DNA of 64,000 nucleotides from Amborella trichopoda (Eukaryota > Streptophyta > Magnoliopsida > Amborellales > Amborellaceae), in NCBI RefSeq assembly GCF_000471905.2, contig NW_006499436.1, positions 4,121,061 to 4,185,060 of the forward strand. The letters are read 5' to 3'. Position numbers and translations under genes: made by a program. Shown piece after piece: positions 23,268 to 33,447 of the stretch. Below the pieces are notes generated by a model. The model ran no database searches and was not told the origin of the DNA. It worked only from the letters and a program-made list of their open reading frames with translations. Within the stretch, counting starts at the first letter, position 1, and each line of letters starts with the position of its first letter.

Positions 23268-24424
23268 TGCCCTTCCTCCCTCCCTCTCTCTCTGCCCTGT
23301 GTTTAATAAACTGACTTTTTTAGGTTCCCCACAGCACGTTAACTGGTGTGGAGACACCTGATGTCATTGATCTCCGAAAGCAACAGAGGAAAGAGCCAGA
23401 GAAGCCTCTTTATCAAGTGAGTACATTGAAAGATTTTAGTTATGACCTTCCATTGAGCTACATTGGTATTTTAGTGGATAACTTTTATCATAGGGGTATC
23501 TTAGTAGGCCATCTTTTGTTTACCATTTTATTCACGTGGAGTTTACTCCAAAATTTACATTTTCTCTTGTTCCACTAAGGTACTCGAAGAAGAAAGGATT
23601 GCTTTCAGGAACCTTACTCAGAACACGTATGTCGTCACCTTAACTAGTTGGTTACCTGACCATCGCTTTCATGAATTTTAGGACTTCTTTTGTGCATATT
23701 TTTATTTCTCATAGTGGACTCTTTCTTTGAGAGAAGGTTAACATAGGGAAATTCTTTATTTGGTTTTGACAACTTTTTCCCGTGGACATGTATTGGCTTG
23801 GGGCAACAGACAGCTAAAAGGGTAAGCGAGTTTTTTCTTCCGAACCTTAGTTTTATTCCATGGGAACTTAATTACTGCTCAAATTGTTGGCTATATGGTT
23901 TTTCTTTTTTTTACTTATAAATATCTGAAATTCTTTCGACCTTGTGCGAATTATCCTCTGCATTTTGTCATGCCGATTTCACATTATCCTTACCTAGGTT
24001 GAGCTATTGCAAGGGCAAAAGTCAGACAAAGTGGATGTCACTCTTAGGCCGGAAGAATTGGAGGCTTTGGATGATGTTACTCTGGCAGCAAATAAGCGTT
24101 TTTTGATAATAGGAACCGGGACTCGTGATGCGCTGTTTAATGCAAGCATTCATAGTTTTATTGGAGTGAGTGATTCATCATGGGGTGGGCATCGTGCAGG
24201 TATGAGGAAGCAAGGGAAGAGGAGAAGCCGCGGAATCAACTAGAGGACTTCAGTGACATGGTGGCAAAGGTTTGTTCTGTGTGCATTCTGGAGTGGGGTG
24301 GAATTTTTGCTCATGTTGGTTGTTGGATTCTCATGGTTTTTTTTTTTTTAAACTCTGTGCAGGCCGAGAAAATGAGGAAGTGCAAGATGAAGGAAAAGCA
24401 AAGAAGAAGAATTTCAAGTTTTAG
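22310..24424 (+). pseudogene. SF3B2: SF3B2 (SAP145, U2 snRNP SF3b subunit 2) 3'-half pseudogene
   Basis: Intron-containing remnant of the gene for SF3b subunit 2, a U2 snRNP protein contacting the branch region. Exons recognised: 22310-22411 (VKLREMKPGILSQKRK), 22550-22669 (RYGPPPSYPHLKIP), 22773-22834, 23118-23233 (acidic EEEEEE stretch), 23335-23416 (GVETPDVIDLRKQQRK), 23580-23626, about 23790-23821, 23998-24092, 24200-24269 (YEEAREEEKPRN) and 24363-24424. Lesions: exon 22773-22834 is 62 nt where 63 is needed, and the family peptide PLYGDVFGVQQQEQ appears only in the shifted frame; the donor after 24092 reads TAAGCG instead of GTAAGCG; the last exon reaches the usual end (KKKNFKF, stop 24422-24424) only in a shifted frame; the 23580-23821 part is badly eroded. 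The N-terminal half, including the DUF382 region, is missing. Confidence 0.85.
23236..23274. repeat. (TC)n microsatellite in SF3B2-like intron
   Basis: About 19 TC dinucleotides immediately after the donor of exon 23118-23233. Confidence 0.95.
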
Positions 24425-25325
24425 GCACATAGGTATACAACGATTTTGCAAAGCTTGAATGCTCCCCACCCATTGGATAGATTCTGTTTGGCCAATATAT
24501 TGTGAGCTCTGAAATTGGAAGGATCAGGTATTATTAACAGGTATAATGTGAAGTTCTTTGGTCCATTTTCGGCCCATCTTGGAGCGATCAGTGAATGGAC
24601 AGGGCAGCTAGCTATACTATTGATGTTAATTAAGGATTGTTGTTTAAAGGGAAATAGTTAGTGAATCCATTCAGAGGTTATCAAGGAATCTAAACTGTGC
24701 CTGGATGAGCTTGGTGGACTGTTGCAAGTGATTTTGTCTTCAGTTTTCCTTTAGGCTAGTGGGGCCACTACCAATATGATGTGATGATCTTGTTTTGTCT
24801 TTTGTTTCTTCTCTTATTTTCCCCTCGCTTTTGACAAACTTCAGACACTATCTAATTAGCATTCTTATTAGCAAAGAAATGTCCACTGACATGAAATAAG
24901 TGGGAGCCACAATGGCTCATACTCTAATTTCTTGAGGAAAGCTTTTAATTCTCAAATAAAACTTCCACAAACTTTATAAAGAGATGCCAAAAATTCCTTG
25001 AACTTGGATCCTCTTGGAAAAATCCTCCAATTAGAAAATAACAACTTAAGAAGGCAAAAAAAAAAACCTCCCATGCTCAGGGATGGATGCAAGATCAGGA
25101 ATAACGATAAAGCCTCGGTACCATTATGAGAAACCCCATCCTGAAAAATGCCTTTGCAGCATAGATAGCCTTTAATAGTTAGGCATGGTTAATTAATGGA
25201 TTTGCCATGTCTTTTGAGTTTGCAACAATTGACATTCTTAAAAGATATGTTTAATATATATAATTTGATTAAAATAAACAATATAAATTACTATAATTTT
25301 AGTTGGATGGTATAAAAGTAAGGGT
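24425..25325. other. Flank of SF3B2 pseudogene; nothing recognised
   Basis: Probably the ancestral 3' UTR and downstream sequence to about 24850, then AT-rich sequence with no recognisable gene. Confidence 0.4.
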
Positions 25326-25704
25326 GTGGCTTTTATAAGGTTCCAACTTTAAACAATTCAATTAAGGCGCATCTCCAAATTTTATTATAACATGTAATTT
25401 TGGCATAAATTTCTTAAAATTATCTGAAAATTTATTTTCATATCTAATTATAGAATTTTAAACTCCAAAAATGGTTACAATCAAGTAGACATATAAACAT
25501 ATGACAATCTTAAAAACGGACGATCTAGATAATGTGTTGCAAGATGCACTATTTTTGGGACTCAAAAATCTTTTTATACATCTCGATGTTGAGATAATCA
25601 ATTAGAGGGCTTTTCAATATTAAAACAACTTTTTCAGATGGATTTTTTATGTGCATCTTTATTTCTACATTTTAAGGTTACAACCTTATATACACTTTTT
25701 CTAA
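25326..25704. mobile_element. MITE-like element, family B, copy 1
   Basis: Left end 'ggcttttataaggttccaac' is inverted at the right end 'aaggttacaaccttatatac'. The core includes 'gacgatctagataatgtgtt', 'gcaagatgcactattttt', 'catctcgatgttgagataat'. ~380 bp and no coding capacity. Confidence 0.7.
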
Positions 25705-25924
25705 ACGTAATAGGGAAAATTACAACCCCCTTCCAAGTATATTATTTGTGCAACTTACCCCCAGCTAACATTTCCTCTCATATTTTTCCCCCACAACCAC
25801 CTTTTCTCACAAATATTCCCCCCAATCCAAATAAAAAATAAAAAAGAAACTAAACTACCCCTCTCTCTCCTCGTGGCTTTTACCATGACTCTCTCCTCAT
25901 GCATTTTAAACGCTTCCGCAATCT

Positions 25925-26225
25925 ATTTAAACGCTCCGACAATGAGGACAAGACGCTCCAGTCATAGAAAGACTTGCTCCGACAGTACACCTTCTGGAGC
26001 CAAAGTGCTCCGACAGTTAGATAGGTCGCTCTGGCAATGAGGACACATGCTCCAGCAATGCAAGGACTCGCTTCGACAATACACCTTCTGGAGCCACAGC
26101 GCTCCGTGGTTGAATAGGTCACTCCAGCAATGAAAACAAGCGCTCTGACAGTGCAAAGACGTACTCCGACAGTACACCTTCTAGAGCCACATCGCTCTGA
26201 TGGTTGAATTGGTCGCTCCAACAAT
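25925..26225. repeat. Tandem repeat, period 93-94 bp, built from 'gctccgacaatg' modules
   Basis: The block 'acaccttctggagccac' occurs at 25987, 26081 and 26174. Between them the shorter motif 'gctccgacaatgaggac / gctccagcaatgcaagg' recurs every ~30 bp, so it is a higher-order repeat. GC content is clearly above the surroundings. The minus frame stays open for 121 codons, but only because the period is close to a multiple of 3. Confidence 0.85.
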
Positions 26226-26699
26226 ACGCTACTTAGGACCGCCAATTGACACTTTTTTTTTGCATGGAAATGGCATTTCCATCCAACAAAGAATAACTTT
26301 TTACCTTGAGGGGTTTTTACCAGGAAAAATAATACTGGGGAAAAATGTGAGAGGAAAGGTTCACTGGAGGGTTTATTGCATAGATAGTATTTTTGGAGGT
26401 TTTTGTAATTTTCCCAAAGTAATATTGCTTAAAGGATAATATCAGGTTTTAATAGTCTTAAAAGATGCGTTGTATCTACAACTAAAATAGGGAGTGCAAA
26501 ACACAACTTTACTTCTTCGTATCTACAACTAAGATAGGCAGTGCAGGACACAACTTTACTTCTTCTAAAATAAGGTTGTCTCATATGAAGTATACCCAAA
26601 AGACAGAATGTGTAAAAAAAAGAAGCTAATAGGCGTGCCTATCACAAGAGAGATCCTCGAATTCATACTTTTGAGTACCAAGGGATGTGAAGTGAATTC
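26226..26699. other. No gene recognised
   Basis: Contains a ~60-bp direct duplication: 'cgtatctacaactaaaatag' near 26470 and 'cgtatctacaactaagatag' near 26518. Confidence 0.5.
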
Positions 26700-27152
26700 C
26701 CAAGAAGGTTGCAGTTTGCATACGGATGCATCCGTAGGTGTTAGGTAAATTCTCAAGAATGGTGCAGTTTGCATACGAATGCATCCGCAGGAGTAGAGGT
26801 AAGGGGCACCTTTAAATTTTATTATGGTATATAATTTTGATGTAAAATATCTTAGGATTATCTCAAAATCTACTTTTATATCTAATTATAAAATTTTAAA
26901 TTTCAAAAATGATTAAAATCGAATAAACCTATAAGCATATGAAAATATTAAAAATTGACGGTCTAAATATATTGTAAAATACACTATTTCTGAGACTTCA
27001 AAATCTTTTTATTTCTCATAGTCATATCGAAATGATCAATCAAAGTGTTTTTCACCATTAAAACAACCTTTTCCGATAGATTTTTAAGAGGCATCCGTAG
27101 TTCTACATTATCTACATTATAAGGTAGCATCCTTATATAAATTTTTTCCTCC
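26700..27152. mobile_element. MITE-like element, family B, copy 2 with duplicated 5' end
   Basis: Starts with two tandem copies of 'gcagtttgcatacggatgcat' type sequence (near 26710 and 26763), then the family B core, and ends in 'ggtagcatccttatataaat'. The inverted copy at 52362-52752 has the matching ends. Confidence 0.7.
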
Positions 27153-27673
27153 CAAGAAACCAACAGAGGGAAAGAAAAAACAAGGCAAAACAGGTTGTGT
27201 TTGTTTCATGGTAGAGGCCCCTCTTTCACAAAGTTTTGAAAACTGCCATTTTGATAGGTGTACATGAAAGTGGCAGCTCCCTAAAGACGTCAATTGATGT
27301 TATATTTAGGGCCAATGGAAGGTGGCTTCCATGAAACAAGCACAAATACTTGCATCTGCCAACCCTCCGTCCCATCTTTTAACATGTAATGCCCTCTTAA
27401 TATATTCCAGATTGAAACATCAGTGAGCCCACATTGCCCCCCATCAAAATCACATGGTGGACAAAAGCTAGCACAAGAGTTCGCAAATAATATAATTCAA
27501 GACATGTTAATTCAAATGAGTAAGCCCTAAACATAATGTGAAGACGACCTTAAACCTATCACGTTTTGAGTAGAGGGAAAAAAATAATATTAGAAGCAAA
27601 GATCGAATTAGCAGCAAGTCGCCAAGGAGAACTATGATCAAATCTTCAGAAAGGTTGGAAATAGCATCTGCCT
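27153..27673. other. Downstream flank of the methyltransferase gene
   Basis: Likely includes the 3' UTR of the - strand gene at 27674-28406. No other feature seen. Confidence 0.4.
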
Positions 27674-28406
27674 TCATCTACCCCTCCAGAATGCCCAACG
27701 AGGGAGAGTAAAGTAGGATGAGTCGGAGGAAGCATTAGCAGTATTGGACTCCCTTTGTGGGGGTGAATCCTTGGAGCGCCAAAACTTGAGCACGTGCAGG
27801 CTCTCCTCTTCTGTCGACCTTTGCACAATTATCCGAGATTCATAGCCCTTTTCTCTCATCATGAGGCAAATCTCTAGAGGGTTGTTAGCAGTAAGGGTAA
27901 CCAAATAGAACCAACCTCGGATCGACAACAGGTGTTGGACCACCAACAATATGCGGTCTATGACTCTTCGTCCATGCTCCCCTCCTGCCCAAGAGGCGGC
28001 TATTCCATGACACCCAACCTCTTCCTCAGGAGTCGGGACGTAAGGAGGGTTCACCACCATCACGTCCACCATCCCCACCAACCGCCTATCCAAACCGGAT
28101 GCGATGTCGGTGCACACTATCTCGGCATGCACACCGTGCGCTTCAAGGGTCTTACAGGTTACTTGAGCTGCAACCTCATTGAGGTCAGTGGCCATATAAT
28201 GAACCCCCGTTCTCCCTTGACTAGCAAGCATGATGGCTAGGGATGTGATAACATAACCACTCCCACAACCAATCTCCATGCACAAATTTGGCTTGAACTC
28301 CACAAGGTTTGCTCTCTCTGCTAGAAGGGCATCAACCAATGCGAATGAGTCATCACAAGGTTCATAGACCTCTGGGTCTGAAGCCACAAGTCGGATTTGA
28401 GCACAT
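27674..28406 (-). CDS. HemK2/N6AMT1-type glutamine methyltransferase, main exon
   Basis: One uninterrupted exon encodes about 244 residues. After AQIRLVASDPEVYEPCDDS it contains the SAM-binding loop EIGCGSGYV, ATDLN at the end of the second strand, the catalytic NPPYVPTPEEEVG (the NPPY signature of glutamine and N6-adenine methyltransferases), and ends near VLKFWRSKDS plus a variable tail. The family (yeast Mtq2, human N6AMT1) methylates the GGQ glutamine of release factor eRF1 with a Trm112 partner. The sequence upstream of 'GCTCAAATC' has no in-frame ATG before a stop, and a plausible acceptor 'catctag' precedes base 28406, so a short first exon should lie further upstream on -. It could not be located. 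No lesions seen. Confidence 0.88.
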
Positions 28407-28551
28407 CTAGATGAGTTCCCAGAACATACCTATAAACGGTTTCATTTACAAGGTGTGAAAGTAGTTTCAGATGGGGAAAGCAAGCAACAATTATCTCCAT
28501 ATGACATGCACCCAAAAAATACAAAAAATTCTAAAACTTGCCTCTCATTAT

Positions 28552-28593
<42 letters not shown>

Positions 28594-30305
28594 CATGGAC
28601 ACACAGTAATGATGGTAAAGGCACCACCCTTGCAAAAGGGTGCTTTTCATGTTCAAACCAATCTACAATAAAGATAGTGTGAATACTGGTCCGACCAGAT
28701 CACATTGTCAGGATTTATCATCTGGGGGGATGATAAGAAATGACAAGTAAAGAAAATACAAAAAAGAAAGACCATACAACACCCTTGCTGGTAAGAAAGA
28801 ACATACCAAATCTAGATGACAGCGTCATCTAGATGTTTGCCTTTCCCGTGGCATGTAAAGTTTTGTTAGTAACAATAGAATTGTCATCTTTCTAAGAAAA
28901 TATACCACACTTTGGCTGGCACTAGCCCAAATCCAGTGAGACTAACAAACATCGCACACCAGTTAAATAAAATTGCATACTGATTTTATAAGAACTTCTA
29001 AAAAGGGTTACTTCAATGATTGTAGGGAAACATACCAACGCATTGTTCGCTTCATCATGTTCCTTTGTCATGGAAGGATTGGCAGTAGTTACAGGTCCTA
29101 CTTCTATACTGTGGTCCATTACAATTCTCCAACTTTCTGAAAATATAACATGCCAAAGCCGATAGGATTGGAGCTCAGTTTGCAAATATCATCTGGGCAA
29201 GGCATATGCATGTGCAAGGATGCATGCTACACAAATACAAGCAACCTTTAATGATCATTATGCACACAGACATGCACTAGAGAAGACATCCTCTGGATGA
29301 TGAAACCACAATGGAGCAACTGATCCAGAAGGGTTATAGCAACATTTACAAAACCCACATGCAAGTCAATGCTAAATACGCATCTATCTTTCTTGTCATG
29401 CTTAAAGTAAAACGATAACCTGGAAATTTCATGCGCCATATGAGAGGTGCAACAGACAATTTAACTGGTGAGCTTACTAAGTTTTCTGGCTATCCCTTCA
29501 AATATGAGAATATAATACTAGTAGACATCTTCATCAAAAGGGAAAAATAAAATTAGCAGATATTCTAATGGCTCCTGGAACAAGTCTTTACAGATAATTG
29601 ATGGACAACGATTAGCAGCGAGTAGCAAGCAGTACAACACTCCTCTACAGGTTGGCCTTTATATCTGGTCACACAAGAATTTTGTTTATTTATTACTAGC
29701 AATTGGCGTGTGCTACATATGTTGCAGAAAGGGATAAATTAGTTTTAAAAGAACTTCATCGGCATGGAGAGAGAGACATATTATTGCATTTCAAACTGTT
29801 TGCCATCTAAACGGATACTTACAACTACACTCTGTACAACACCAAGCACTCTAATGGAATCGGTCAAATTTCACTATCTTTAGAGTCACAAATTTATGAA
29901 AATTTAACATTTCCTCTCTCTCCAGAAAAGTATACAATGACCTATACAACCACAAAGTATCTAGTCAGCCTGGCATCAATTGATCTAATCAATGTTCTGC
30001 TGGTCACAAAGACTGGGGTGCACAACAAATGTGATACTCTCTTCCTATCTCAGGTTTCATACAACCAATTCTATTGTCCATTAGAGCATGCATAGAAAAG
30101 CCAATGCTCAAATGTTCCCCAAATAATTATCAACGAAAAAATGTGACTTGCTTGAAACTACATTAAAAATCTCAATATGAAAGTCTGGGAACATTAAGGA
30201 ATGAAGATCTCACTCAAAATCCCAAATAACCCTAATGCCACCACCATACAGCTACTTACCTACACCAACTCAAAGATAGCAGCAAGCCATAATGCACCAA
30301 ATCCA
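28407..30305. other. Upstream region/intron of the methyltransferase; no other gene recognised
   Basis: Should contain the missing short first exon and promoter on -. A GA microsatellite lies at about 28552-28594. Short open frames here have no recognisable similarity. Confidence 0.4.
28552..28594. repeat. (GA)n microsatellite
   Basis: Interrupted once by 'aaag'. Confidence 0.95.
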
Positions 30306-31689
30306 AGCAAAGCTTATTTTTTTCTTTTTTTTCAAGTGTTAACATTTGTATTAAGTGTGAGTAGAAGTACAAAAACAGAAATTAAGGCTGCCCACAGATT
30401 GGGTGCTCAGTACAAAAAATGAGATTTAGACAAAAAAAAAGCTATACATCCAAAAAAAGTGGCAATGCCTTAGGTATGACAAAAAAGAAAATAAAGTTTG
30501 CAGGACCATTAGCTCAAAAAGCTGCCAAAAAGGTCCCAGTCGTGCCACTTTCGAGGGTTCCTTCTTTAGCGAGGCTGTCAGGTACTGAGTTGGCCTCACA
30601 CCATGCATATCTCCATCAGATATGCATCGGCCTGAGAATGTGGAATATTTTGTCAAAAATATGCCTAAGTCTCCACAGGCAGGATGAGGCCTTTGAGACC
30701 CAGGAAATGAAATTTATGGAGATCCCCTTGATAACCAAGACATGGTTCCCATTACGGTTAAAGTTTTAAGCCCTTCAAGGATGGCAAGAGCATCCGGCCG
30801 TGGTGGATTCCGATGTCCAATGATTTGGAGAAGGATAGAAGGGTAAAGCCATCCTTATCTCTAAAGATAGTCCCCACTCCTACTGGGCTGGGGTTGGTGA
30901 GGGAGCAACCGTCACAATTTAGCTTAGTTTGGCCTAGCTCTGGTAGACCATCTCCGAAGGGAGTTTAACATGGCCTGCCAATCTTGTGGGAAATCAATGA
31001 TGCCATGAGAATTTACGATTACTTGCCCAAAAAATGACCAATATTCTGGTCCGGTCTATTAATGGACCAATGGTGGACTCCTCCTTGCGGAAGATCCTGT
31101 GGTTTCTTTCGGCCCAAATCATACACAAAGAAGAATGCCCAACTTCAAACAGGGTAAGGATTTTATGAAGATGAAAAGGAGGGGGACAAATCTACGAGTC
31201 ACCCACTTCCAATTGAAGAGTTGTAGCAGGTCCCCACATATGGCCCCTGCTAAGTCACAATGGATGAAAAAGTGTGCATTGCTATCTTCATTTGCTTTGC
31301 ACATCGGACATCTGCTGGGGATTGGCAATCCCCTCCTTTGTAGTTGGTCCACCATCAAAGCTTTCTCGGACATTGTTATCCAGCTGAAAACCTAGACTTG
31401 CCATCGCAACAATGGATCCCCTGTTGGGGGGGTTGCAGTGGGAAAGTTGGGGCTAGTTGTAGTTTATGTTAGAAAAGGGACACTCGAAAAACCCTCAAGG
31501 TGGTCCATATCATTTAGACAGAACCAGTTATGGAAAGGAAGGTTAATTGTAGTAGAGAAGACAGGGCCTCAAAATCCGCCAATTCATCGTCTAATAGGGG
31601 CCGCCTAAAATTGGGGTTCCAAATGCTTGAGCTTCCCAATGTTTCAAATTAATCCAAGGTTTCAAATTGATCACCCACAATAGCAAAGC
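30306..31689 (-). mobile_element. 5'-truncated LINE (reverse-transcriptase zinc-binding and RNase H domains)
   Basis: On - the order is: a WNPNFRRPLLDDELADFEAL segment, the zf-RVT domain (KALMVDQLQRRGLPIPSRCP, then MCKANEDSNAHFFIHC), an RNase H-type domain (KLNCDGCSLTNPSPVGVG, then CEANSVPDSLAKEG), and an A-rich tail seen on + as tttttttcttttttttt at 30317-30334. Stop codons and frame changes show it is dead. The 8-mer AGCAAAGC flanks it (30306-30313 and 31682-31689) and is a candidate target-site duplication, placing the insertion at 30314-31681. Confidence 0.8.
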
Positions 31690-32159
31690 GATCTGATGAT
31701 GTGCAAAACACATCAAGTGGACACAAACAGAAGAACAAGAAGACCAAGAATTACTTGAGATAATTTTCTAGCTATCTAGGGTTATTTTAGTTTATTTTTA
31801 ATGACTTTTATTTGCTGGACCAATTAGGGACTTTCTAGGAATTCTATTTAAAACCAGGGTGTTTATTTTTAAGTTACATTTAAGTTGGGACTGTTTTAGC
31901 CATTTTAAGCCAGGTAAAGAGAATTACAAACTTTCGTGCTTAAGTTAGGACACGAGGGTCAATTTCTTGTGTGTATAGGCAATTAATGTCCTCTAAACAT
32001 TAAATACATAATGTAAAGTGATGCGGGGGTAGACCAGAGGCCATTCATGTGATCTATTTTTTAGAAAAGAAGAGTAAAAACTCAAGGCTTTTGAAACCCT
32101 AGCTTGGGTGCAAAGAAAGAAATCGTAGCTTACTCTAAATAAGTGATTGTGATTGGCTT
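31690..32159 (+). other. Possible gypsy leader or LTR remnant
   Basis: AT-rich sequence between the LINE and the gag-like region. It may be the 5' LTR/leader of the gypsy element, but no matching LTR, TG..CA ends or primer-binding site was identified. Confidence 0.3.
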
Positions 32160-33377
32160 GTTTTCTTTCTGATTTTATTGTTTCCTTCAAGTTTCCAATG
32201 CAAATTTTCTTCAACAACAAAGTGAATAATATACAACCATGTCTAGGGTTGGCTGATTTTAGGCCAAGTTTTGCTAAATTCAACCTAAGTCTTGCTGGTT
32301 TTAGAGAGGTTTTTGTTGATTCTTTTATGTTGATTCTTTGCTTAGGGTTTGTGATTTCGGCAAACCCACTTCGTAATACCAAAGATAAAGAAACTAATGA
32401 TAGTAAAAGGCAAGTTCCGCAACCGACGCAACAGTTTACGAGTATCACTCATGGGCAAGGAGGTGATCTTTAGGCCCAAGAAGATATTGAATACAATCCT
32501 TTTCACCGTCGCACTCCATTTGTGGAGTTGAGTGATGAGGATAGCAACAAGAAGCCAAGATGTGGGGTGCATCGTTCTAGGGATGTCAATTTGAAAGTAG
32601 ATATACTTGATTTTGACAGTAAGCCTCAATCCAAGGAGTCATAGATTGGTTAAATATTGTAGAAAGAGTTGTAATTATAAACTAGTTCCCAAAAATAAAA
32701 CAGCGAAAGTTATAACCATAAAATTAAAGAAGGGTGCCACGGCATATGGTGGGAACAACTTAGGGCTAGTAAGGAGAGAAAGAAAAAACCCAAAGTTAAT
32801 ACCTAGGAGATGATGAAAAAGAAATTAAAGGAAAAATACATATATGAAAATTGTCTCCAATCCCTTTATCATAAGAAATAACCTTTGTTTGGGAGGAAAG
32901 AATATAGAGGAGGATACCGATGGATTTATCAATTGATGGCTCGTAGTGATGTGGTAGAAAAAGAGGAACAGTGCCTAGCTCGCTATGTTGGGGGGCTGAG
33001 GACATCCATACAAGACGTAGTGGTTTTGCAGCATTACTATACCTTAGACTAGGCTTACAACCTAGCAGTTAAAGGCTAAAGCTCAGCAAAGGTGTCTATC
33101 ATTAAGGTGGGGTATAGCCTCGGGTAGTACAAGTGCTGTGGAAGCTAATTCAAGGGAAAAAGTGGGAATTTGGTGGCTGTACAGTCTTCACGATCGGCTA
33201 ATCCGTCCAAACAGCAAGATGCAGTGAGTGGTGGCGCCAATTTAAGTCATCCAAATCGCCCAAACAGCAGCATCATTAAGTGCTTTAAGTGTTGGTGTAT
33301 CAGACAATTCTCTTCTCAGTGTCTAAATAGAAAATTGGTAAACCTTGCTGAGGAGTATCCTAAAGATAATGGCAAGC
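32160..33377 (+). pseudogene. Ty3/gypsy gag remnant, interrupted by viral sequence
   Basis: Fragments in changing frames follow the gag order of plant gypsy elements: EDIEYNPFHRRTPFVELSDE, VNLKVDILDFDSKPQSKES, a degenerate central part, EKEEQCLARYVGGLRTSIQD, and a zinc-knuckle relic CFKCWCIRQFSSQC followed by NRKLVNLAEEYPKD. In the knuckle the usual GxxGH step is changed (WCIRQ), so metal binding is probably lost. Gag is the nucleocapsid precursor. The sequence stops at a sharp junction (33377/33378) with pararetroviral DNA. Gypsy RNase H/integrase sequence reappears at 46.6 kb. Confidence 0.7.
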
Positions 33378-33447
33378 ACCACAATTTGGAATGATGAGAC
33401 TCCTCGAGGAGCTGCTCTGCTACACCAACTTCACATATGGCTTGCTG
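33378..33447 (+). pseudogene. Pararetrovirus polyprotein 3'-end fragment (70 bp) at a junction
   Basis: This segment matches 37984-38055 of the same cluster almost exactly ('accacaatttggaatgatga', 'ggagctgctctgctacacca'). It belongs near the end of the viral pol frame, yet here it is joined directly to coat-protein sequence, so viral ends were recombined or ligated before or during integration. Confidence 0.8.

Noticed and set aside
23024-23361. Alternative frames over the acidic SF3B2 exon
   Set aside because: Shadows of the EEEEEE-coding repeat and the TC microsatellite.
25880-26245. 121-codon minus-strand frame in the GC-rich repeat
   Set aside because: A by-product of the 93-bp tandem repeat; not gene-like outside it.
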